Positions 58,512 through 64,000 of a DNA stretch of 64,000 nt are shown here, in pieces. This DNA comes from Trabulsiella odontotermitis (GTDB lineage: Bacteria > Pseudomonadota > Gammaproteobacteria > Enterobacterales > Enterobacteriaceae). Numbering within the stretch: position 1 is the stretch's first letter; every line of letters begins with the position of its first letter. The DNA is taken from positions 124,001-188,000 of the forward strand of contig NZ_LIFX01000001.1 of assembly GCF_001297775.1 (NCBI RefSeq), given 5' to 3'. Made by a program: the position numbers and the translations under genes. Below the pieces are notes generated by a model that was not told the DNA's origin, made no database searches, and worked only from the letters and a program-made list of their open reading frames with translations.

Positions 58512-60083
58512 ATGAGGGACACCGTGGAGCCCATATTTTCTATTGGTATTCAATCACTGTGGGACGAAGTCAGCCAGATGCCTGCTGGTGGCGTGTGGTG
58601 GCTTAATACTGACCGTTATCAGGACGCGGTAAGTCTGCTCAACCATACCTTAACCGCGCAAAATAAAGAGGCCGCCGTTGCTGCTGTGGTGATGGGTGAA
58701 AACCCGAAAAAGATTGTAAAATTAAACCCCGATCGCGGACCGGAAAAAATACGTCTGTTTTCCATGCCAAATGATGAAAATGGTCTATACTCGCTCGGCC
58801 GGGATCTCCTCTGCACTATCGAACCGGCGCATTCTTTATTTATCCTGTTATGCAGCGATAATGCGCTGCAAAATATTACGCCCAATAAACTTCGCGGATG
58901 GGTAGCACAAATGCAAAGGTGGGTACAATATCATCATTGCACGCTATTAATCATCAATCCCGGTAATAATACTGACACACAGTTATCTCTGCTGCTGAGT
59001 GAATATCGTTCGCTATCCGGTCTCGCAAGTGTGCGTTTTCAGGGCGATAATTATCTTTTCGATATTGCATTCTGGTGTAACGACAAAGGCGTAAGTGCGC
59101 GACAACAGCTTCCAGTCATTCAGGATGATAATGGATGGCGGGTATCGCAAGAGGTCGAAGCCGTCGTGCAACCCCGCAGCGACGAGAAAGACGTGCTGTG
59201 CAATATTGCCGTGCTGGAAGGCGCGCCGCCGCTCTCTGAATACTGGACGCTGCTGGATACCAACGATGCGGTCTTTAACGCCGCGCGCACCGCGCAGGCC
59301 GCCACCATCATCTTCACCGTCGCGCAAAACGCGCAGATTGAACAGCTCGCCACCTATATTCATACGCTGCGCCGTCAACGCGGCAGCGCACTGAAAATCA
59401 TCGTGCGTGAGAACACCGCCAGCCTGCGCGCGACTGACGAACGCCTGCTGCTCGGCTGCGGCGCGAATATCGTGGTGCCGTGGAATGCGCCGCTGTCACG
59501 CTGCCTGACGCTGATCGAAAGTGTTCAGCGGCAGTTGTTTAATCGCCATGTGCCGGAAGATATCGCCACCCTGCTGTCGATGACGCAGCCGCTCAAGTTG
59601 CGTGGATTCCAGAAATGGGACGTGTTCTGCGAAGCGGTGCATAACATGATGACCAACCCGCTTCTGCCTGCGGACGGACGCGGGGTGATGGTCGCGTTGC
59701 GCCCGGCGCCTGGGTTGCGCGTCGAGCAGGCGGTAACGCTCTGCCGCCCCAACCGGACGGGCGATATCGTGACCATCGGCGAAAACCGGCTGGTGCTGTT
59801 TTTGTCTTTCTGCCGTATTAACGATCTCGATACCGCGCTCAATCACATCTTCCCGTTGCCGACGGGCGATGTCTTTTCTAACCGGATGGTCTGGTTTGAG
59901 GACAAGCAAATCACGTCGGAAATCCTGCAGATGCGGGCGGTCAAACCAGAGCGCTGGACAACGCCGCTGCCGATCACCACAGGACCGGAAAAAGTGATGA
60001 ACGTTGAGCACGACGGACGTAGCTGGCGTCGTATCCCGGAAGCGATCCGACTGGCTGAGTCTCATGGAGAGCAGGCATCATGA
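58512..60083 (+). CDS. bcsE: c-di-GMP-binding cellulose biosynthesis protein BcsE
   Basis: 523-residue cytoplasmic protein with a degenerate receiver-like and NTPase-like N-terminal part and a C-terminal GIL domain. The c-di-GMP-binding RxGD motif is present as RTGD (in [13 protein letters not shown]), with a second RxxD in [10 protein letters not shown]. It recruits BcsRQ to the inner membrane through BcsF and boosts cellulose output. The N-terminal quarter diverges more from K-12 than the rest and its DNA is more AT-rich. It overlaps bcsF by four bases. Confidence 0.95.
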   Translation: MRDTVEPIFSIGIQSLWDEVSQMPAGGVWWLNTDRYQDAVSLLNHTLTAQNKEAAVAAVVMGENPKKIVKLNPDRGPEKIRLFSMPNDENGLYSLGRDLLCTIEPAHSLFILLCSDNALQNITPNKLRGWVAQMQRWVQYHHCTLLIINPGNNTDTQLSLLLSEYRSLSGLASVRFQGDNYLFDIAFWCNDKGVSARQQLPVIQDDNGWRVSQEVEAVVQPRSDEKDVLCNIAVLEGAPPLSEYWTLLDTNDAVFNAARTAQAATIIFTVAQNAQIEQLATYIHTLRRQRGSALKIIVRENTASLRATDERLLLGCGANIVVPWNAPLSRCLTLIESVQRQLFNRHVPEDIATLLSMTQPLKLRGFQKWDVFCEAVHNMMTNPLLPADGRGVMVALRPAPGLRVEQAVTLCRPNRTGDIVTIGENRLVLFLSFCRINDLDTALNHIFPLPTGDVFSNRMVWFEDKQITSEILQMRAVKPERWTTPLPITTGPEKVMNVEHDGRSWRRIPEAIRLAESHGEQAS

Positions 60084-60274
60084 TGTCGATAAGCGATATT
60101 CTGCAATTGATCGTGCTCTGCGCACTGATCTTCTTCCCGCTGGGCTATGTGGCGCGCCATTTCCGGCGTCGAATTGAAACCACGTTACGGATGATGTTTT
60201 TTAAACCTCGTTATGTGAAACCGGCTGGCGTACTTCGCCGAACACCGAACGTTCAGGGCAAAGCGAAAAAATGA
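60080..60274 (+). CDS. bcsF: Cellulose biosynthesis membrane protein BcsF
   Basis: 64-residue single-helix inner-membrane protein (helix about residues 6-25, [18 protein letters not shown]) with a basic cytoplasmic tail. It anchors BcsE at the membrane and links it to BcsG. Two ATG codons stand at the start; the first (60080) overlaps the bcsE stop. The end overlaps bcsG by four bases. Confidence 0.93.
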   Translation: MMSISDILQLIVLCALIFFPLGYVARHFRRRIETTLRMMFFKPRYVKPAGVLRRTPNVQGKAKK

Positions 60275-61950
60275 CTAATTCAATTCACACCGCTACGAGG
60301 CCATCTCCCCTCTGGCAATACTGGCGCGGACTTTCCGGGTGGAACTTCTACTTTCTGGTGAAGTTTGGTCTGTTGTGGGCGGGATACTTAAATTTCCACC
60401 CCATGAAAAACCTGGTGTTCATGGCGTTTTTGCTGTTGCCGATCCCCAGTTCACGGCTGCACAAATGGCGTAACTGGATAGCCATCCCGATTGGCTTTGG
60501 CCTGTTCTGGCATGACACCTGGCTGCCCGGCCCGGAAAGTATTATGAGCCAGGGATCGCAGGTGGCCGGTTTCAGCGCCGACTACATTCTCGATCTCGTG
60601 ACCCGTTTTATTAACTGGCAGATGGTTGGCGCCTTTTTTGTCCTGCTGGTGGCCTGGCTGTTTTTAACCCAGTGGGTGCGGGTGACGATTTTTGTGGTCG
60701 CCATTATGATCTGGCTGACCGCCATCACCCTGATCGGCCCGACCTTTACCTTGTGGCCGGGTGGTCAACCGACAACCACGGTCACCACCACCGGCGGCCA
60801 GGCGGCGGCGACGATCGCGGCGGCGGGTGATAAGCCGGTGATCGGCGATATCCCGGCGCAAACCGCGCCACCAACCTCCGCGAACCTGAACGCCTGGCTG
60901 ACCAGTTTCTATTCGGCGGAAGAGAAGCGGAAAATCACCTTCCCGACCGCCCTTCCAGCCGATGCGCAGCCGTTCGATGTGTTGATCATCAACATCTGTT
61001 CGCTGTCGTGGTCGGACATCGACGCCGCCGGGCTGATGCAGCACCCGCTGTGGGCGCATTTCGATATTGTGTTTAAAAACTTTAACTCCGGCACTTCCTA
61101 CAGCGGCCCGGCGGCGATTCGTCTGCTGCGCGCCAGTTGCGGGCAGCCATCGCATACCAACCTTTATCAACCGGCGGGCAATGAGTGCTATATCTTTGAC
61201 GATCTCGCCCGTCTCGGTTTTACCGAACAGCTGATGCTGGGGCATGACGGTGTGTTTGGCGATTTCCTGAAAGAGGTGCGTAACCAGGGCGGCATGCAGG
61301 CACCGTTGATGGATCAGAAAGGGTTGCCGGTGCAGTTGCTCGGCTTCGACGGTTCGCCGGTATATGACGATCTGGCTAACCTCAACCGCTGGCTTGATAA
61401 GCAGAAACAAGCCAACGCTCCCCGGACGGCGACGTTCTTCAACACCCTGCCGTTACACGACGGTAACCACTATCCGGGCCAGAGCAAAACGGCGGATTAC
61501 AAAGCGCGCGCGCAGAAGTTGTTTGACGAGCTGGATCAGTTCTTCACTGAACTGGAGAAATCCGGGCGTAAAGTGATGGTACTGGTGGTGCCGGAACATG
61601 GCGGCGCGTTGAGAGGCGATAAAATGCAGGTCTCTGGTCTGCGCGATATCCCAAGCCCGTCGATCACGAACGTCCCTGCGGCGGTGAAATTCTTCGGCAT
61701 GAAAACGCCGCATCAGGGCGCGGCGGTGGAAATCACCCAGCCAAGCAGCTATCTGGCGATTTCTGAACTGGTGGTTCGTGCGGTGGATGGCAAGATGTTC
61801 ACCCAGGACAGCGTAAACTGGCAGCAGTACACCAGTAATCTGCCGCAAACGGCGCCGGTGTCTGAGAACTCAAACGCGGTGGTTATTCAGTATCAGGGCA
61901 AACCCTATGTCCGGCTGAATGGCGGCGACTGGGTGCCGTACCCGCAGTAA
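60271..61950 (+). CDS. bcsG: Cellulose phosphoethanolamine transferase BcsG
   Basis: 559-residue inner-membrane protein with four or five N-terminal helices (to about residue 160) and a periplasmic alkaline-phosphatase-fold domain. It transfers phosphoethanolamine from phospholipid to cellulose. The nucleophile Ser278 (GTSYSGP) and conserved Cys243 and Cys290 are at the E. coli positions, and the zinc motif VPEHGG follows. The low-complexity linker around residues 166-200 is Thr/Ala-rich. A strong terminator follows. Confidence 0.96.
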   Translation: MTNSIHTATRPSPLWQYWRGLSGWNFYFLVKFGLLWAGYLNFHPMKNLVFMAFLLLPIPSSRLHKWRNWIAIPIGFGLFWHDTWLPGPESIMSQGSQVAGFSADYILDLVTRFINWQMVGAFFVLLVAWLFLTQWVRVTIFVVAIMIWLTAITLIGPTFTLWPGGQPTTTVTTTGGQAAATIAAAGDKPVIGDIPAQTAPPTSANLNAWLTSFYSAEEKRKITFPTALPADAQPFDVLIINICSLSWSDIDAAGLMQHPLWAHFDIVFKNFNSGTSYSGPAAIRLLRASCGQPSHTNLYQPAGNECYIFDDLARLGFTEQLMLGHDGVFGDFLKEVRNQGGMQAPLMDQKGLPVQLLGFDGSPVYDDLANLNRWLDKQKQANAPRTATFFNTLPLHDGNHYPGQSKTADYKARAQKLFDELDQFFTELEKSGRKVMVLVVPEHGGALRGDKMQVSGLRDIPSPSITNVPAAVKFFGMKTPHQGAAVEITQPSSYLAISELVVRAVDGKMFTQDSVNWQQYTSNLPQTAPVSENSNAVVIQYQGKPYVRLNGGDWVPYPQ

Positions 61951-61960
61951 TATGTTGAAT

Positions 61961-61993
61961 AACGGGCAGGTGATCGTCACCTGCCCGTTTATC
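61961..61993. terminator. Terminator between bcsG and dppF
   Basis: Perfect 13-pair stem AACGGGCAGGTGA / TCACCTGCCCGTT (61961-61973 with 61977-61989) with a three-base loop, starting ten bases after the bcsG stop and followed by TTTAT. It separates the convergent dppF. In K-12, as I recall, ldrD and yhjV lie here; neither is present. Confidence 0.85.
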
Positions 61994-62012
61994 GCCACAA
62001 AAGGTTGTTACA

Positions 62013-63026
62013 TTACGCCAGCGGCTTTTCGCCGTTTTCATCCTGGTCAACCGCAAAGCAGGCAACCAGTTGACCGTTATACTCCTTCAACTGCGGCTGT
62101 AGCTGCGTGCAGGGACCGAAACGGCGCGTGCAGCGGGCGTTGAAGGCGCAACCCGGCGGTGGATTCAGCGGGCTCGGCAACTCGCCGGTGAGCTTGATGC
62201 GTTCACGGCGGTCGTCCGGGTTCAGACGCGGCGTCGCAGACAGCAGCGCCTGTGTGTACGGATGACGCGGATTGCTGAAAATCTGATCCTTCGTGCCTTT
62301 CTCCACACAACGGCCGAGATACATAACCATCACTTCATCGGCGATGTGTTCAACCACTGACAGGTCGTGAGAGATAAAGACGTAGGAAAGCCCCAAATCC
62401 TGCTGCAGATCCATCATCAGGTTTAATACCTGCGCGCGGACGGAGACGTCGAGCGCCGACACCGGCTCATCGGCAATCACCACATCCGGGTCAAGCATCA
62501 GACCACGGGCAATGGCGATACGCTGACGCTGACCGCCTGAGAACATGTGCGGATAGCGATCGTAATGCTCGGTTTTGAGCCCGACTTTCGCCATCATCGC
62601 CAGTGCTTTCTCACGACGCTCCTCTTTGCTGAGCGAGGCGTTGATTATCAGCGGCTCTTCGAGGATCTGCCCGACTTTCTTACGCGGGTTCAGCGAACCG
62701 TACGGATTCTGAAAGACGATCTGGATCTTCTGTCGACGCAGCTTTTGCGCGTGGGGATCATGCTTGAGCAGATCCTGCCCCTGATAATAGAGCTGCCCGC
62801 CCGTCGGGGTTTCGATCATCGTCAGCAGACGACCAAGCGTGGATTTCCCGCACCCGGACTCGCCCACCACCGCCAGCGTTTTACCGCGTTCGAGGCTGAA
62901 CGATACGCCGTCCAGCGCTTTCACCAGACGCTCCGGCGAGAAGAGCCCCTTCTTCACCGGATAATGTTTTTTCAGGTCGATAGCCTGCAGCAATGGCTGC
63001 TGCAGGGTGGCCTCTTGCGAACTCAT
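62013..63026 (-). CDS. dppF: Dipeptide ABC transporter ATP-binding protein DppF
   Basis: 337-residue ATPase of the DppABCDF dipeptide (and haem) importer. Walker A is GESGCGKST, the signature is FSGGQRQRI, and Walker B is [12 protein letters not shown]. The C-terminal oligopeptide-transport extension has the Cys pattern [15 protein letters not shown]. It overlaps dppD by four bases and is the last gene of the dpp operon. Confidence 0.96.
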   Translation of the reverse strand: MSSQEATLQQPLLQAIDLKKHYPVKKGLFSPERLVKALDGVSFSLERGKTLAVVGESGCGKSTLGRLLTMIETPTGGQLYYQGQDLLKHDPHAQKLRRQKIQIVFQNPYGSLNPRKKVGQILEEPLIINASLSKEERREKALAMMAKVGLKTEHYDRYPHMFSGGQRQRIAIARGLMLDPDVVIADEPVSALDVSVRAQVLNLMMDLQQDLGLSYVFISHDLSVVEHIADEVMVMYLGRCVEKGTKDQIFSNPRHPYTQALLSATPRLNPDDRRERIKLTGELPSPLNPPPGCAFNARCTRRFGPCTQLQPQLKEYNGQLVACFAVDQDENGEKPLA

Positions 63027-64000
63027 AATGTGGGCCTCCCGGCATCATCGAGCGGATAGTGACATTTTGACTGACGGCTACCGTCAACAACGTTCAGCGC
63101 CGGTTCTTCAGCACGGCATTTTTCCGTGGCATACGGGCAGCGCGGGTTGAGCAGACAACCGGTTGGGCGGTCATACTTGCCCGGCACCACGCCCGGCAGC
63201 GAGGCCAGACGCGCTTTGTCCTGCGCAAATTCCGGCAGCGCGCGCAGCAGCGCCTGCGTGTACGGATGGCGCGGCGCACGGAAAATATCCTGCGCTTCAC
63301 CGGTTTCGACAACCTGGCCTGCGTACATCACGATGATTTTGTGTGCCGCTTCCGCCACCAGCGCCAGATCGTGCGTGATCAGGATCAGCGCCATGTTCTC
63401 TTTCTGCTGCAGTTCCAGCAGCAGTTCGATGATCTGCGCCTGAATGGTCACGTCGAGCGCAGTGGTCGGTTCGTCGGCAATCAGCAGCTTCGGACGACAG
63501 GCGATCGCCATGGCGATCATCACGCGCTGGCTCATCCCACCGGAAAGCTGGTGCGGATAGACATCAAGACGCGACGCCGGATCAGGAATGCCGACCTGCG
63601 TCAGCAGGTCAATCGCCCGCTGACGACGCGTTTTCTTGTTCCCGCCCTGATGCACCTGAATAGCTTCCATAATCTGGTAGCCGACGGTGTAGCAGGGGTT
63701 CAGACTGGTCATCGGATCCTGGAAAATCATCGCCACTTCCGCGCCCACCAGCTGGCGGCGTTCTTTTTCGGAAATGCGCTTCAGATCCTGACCGTTAAAC
63801 GCCAGGCTTTCCGCCATCACGCGGCCGGGATAGTCAATCAGCCCCATGATCGCCAGCGAGCTGACCGATTTACCGGAGCCGGATTCCCCGACGATGCCGA
63901 CGACTTCACCCTGATCCACGCTGTAGCTCACACGATCTACGGCGCGAAACTCGCTGCCTTCGTCGCCGAAGTGCACCGATAATTTATCTACATTCAATAA
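63023..64000 (-). CDS. dppD: Dipeptide ABC transporter ATP-binding protein DppD (start outside window)
   Basis: 325 codons visible of an expected ~327; the first two or three residues lie beyond the window edge. Walker A is [16 protein letters not shown], the signature is LSGGMSQRV, and Walker B is [12 protein letters not shown]. The C-terminal Cys-rich segment [14 protein letters not shown] can bind a 4Fe-4S cluster in relatives. A TTG near 63997 is not the start: the frame continues to the window end as [12 protein letters not shown], like K-12. Confidence 0.96.
   Translation of the reverse strand, partial: LLNVDKLSVHFGDEGSEFRAVDRVSYSVDQGEVVGIVGESGSGKSVSSLAIMGLIDYPGRVMAESLAFNGQDLKRISEKERRQLVGAEVAMIFQDPMTSLNPCYTVGYQIMEAIQVHQGGNKKTRRQRAIDLLTQVGIPDPASRLDVYPHQLSGGMSQRVMIAMAIACRPKLLIADEPTTALDVTIQAQIIELLLELQQKENMALILITHDLALVAEAAHKIIVMYAGQVVETGEAQDIFRAPRHPYTQALLRALPEFAQDKARLASLPGVVPGKYDRPTGCLLNPRCPYATEKCRAEEPALNVVDGSRQSKCHYPLDDAGRPTL

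Overview
This window is a stretch of chromosome from a member of the Enterobacteriaceae. Gene order and protein sequences follow the 77-80 min region of Escherichia coli K-12 closely, but the base composition looks GC-richer (mid-50s by eye, not counted) and several K-12 segments are absent. A relative of Enterobacter, Leclercia, Lelliottia, Citrobacter or Kosakonia fits; I cannot name the genus. No tRNA, rRNA, insertion sequence, prophage or CRISPR array was seen. The window starts inside zntA and ends a few codons inside dppD.

Layout. 1-6141: zntA (Zn/Cd/Pb export), tusA, yhhQ (queuosine-precursor uptake) with a preQ1-I riboswitch over its ribosome binding site, dcrB, yhhS, yhhT. 6138-13510: complete arnBCADTEF operon (minus strand; lipid A modification with L-Ara4N and cationic peptide resistance), preceded by a PmrA-type box. 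This operon occupies the place where K-12 has acpT. 13511-14035: AT-rich divergent control region with the arn promoter and an FNR/NikR-type nik promoter. 14036-19325: nikABCDE-nikR. 19349-32225: yhiN, pitA, uspB, uspA, dtpB, rsmJ, prlC (with a sigma-32-like promoter), rlmJ, gor, treF. The K-12 acid-fitness island, arsRBC and yhjA between gor and treF are missing. 32260-35853: accessory patch of an unusual membrane protein with a degenerate HEPN-like motif, an SDR oxidoreductase and a divergent LysR regulator (YhjC-like). 35912-45681: yhjD, yhjE, yhjG, pdeH (with a near-consensus sigma-28 promoter), kdgK (with a KdgR-like operator), yhjJ, dctA.

45841-61950: the cellulose module, with the c-di-GMP phosphodiesterase pdeK, then bcsRQABZC on the minus strand and bcsEFG divergently on the plus strand. 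bcsQ is intact, so phosphoethanolamine cellulose is probably made. BcsC is shorter than the K-12 protein by about one TPR pair. 62013-64000: dppF and the start of dppD (dipeptide ABC transporter).

The genes form several functional groups. PdeH and PdeK degrade the c-di-GMP that activates BcsA and is sensed by BcsE. NikABCDE imports nickel under NikR repression and anaerobic activation. The arn operon remodels the envelope. Most of the window is ordinary core genome. The points most worth checking are the riboswitch, the arn insertion at acpT, the HEPN-like protein and the BcsC deletion.
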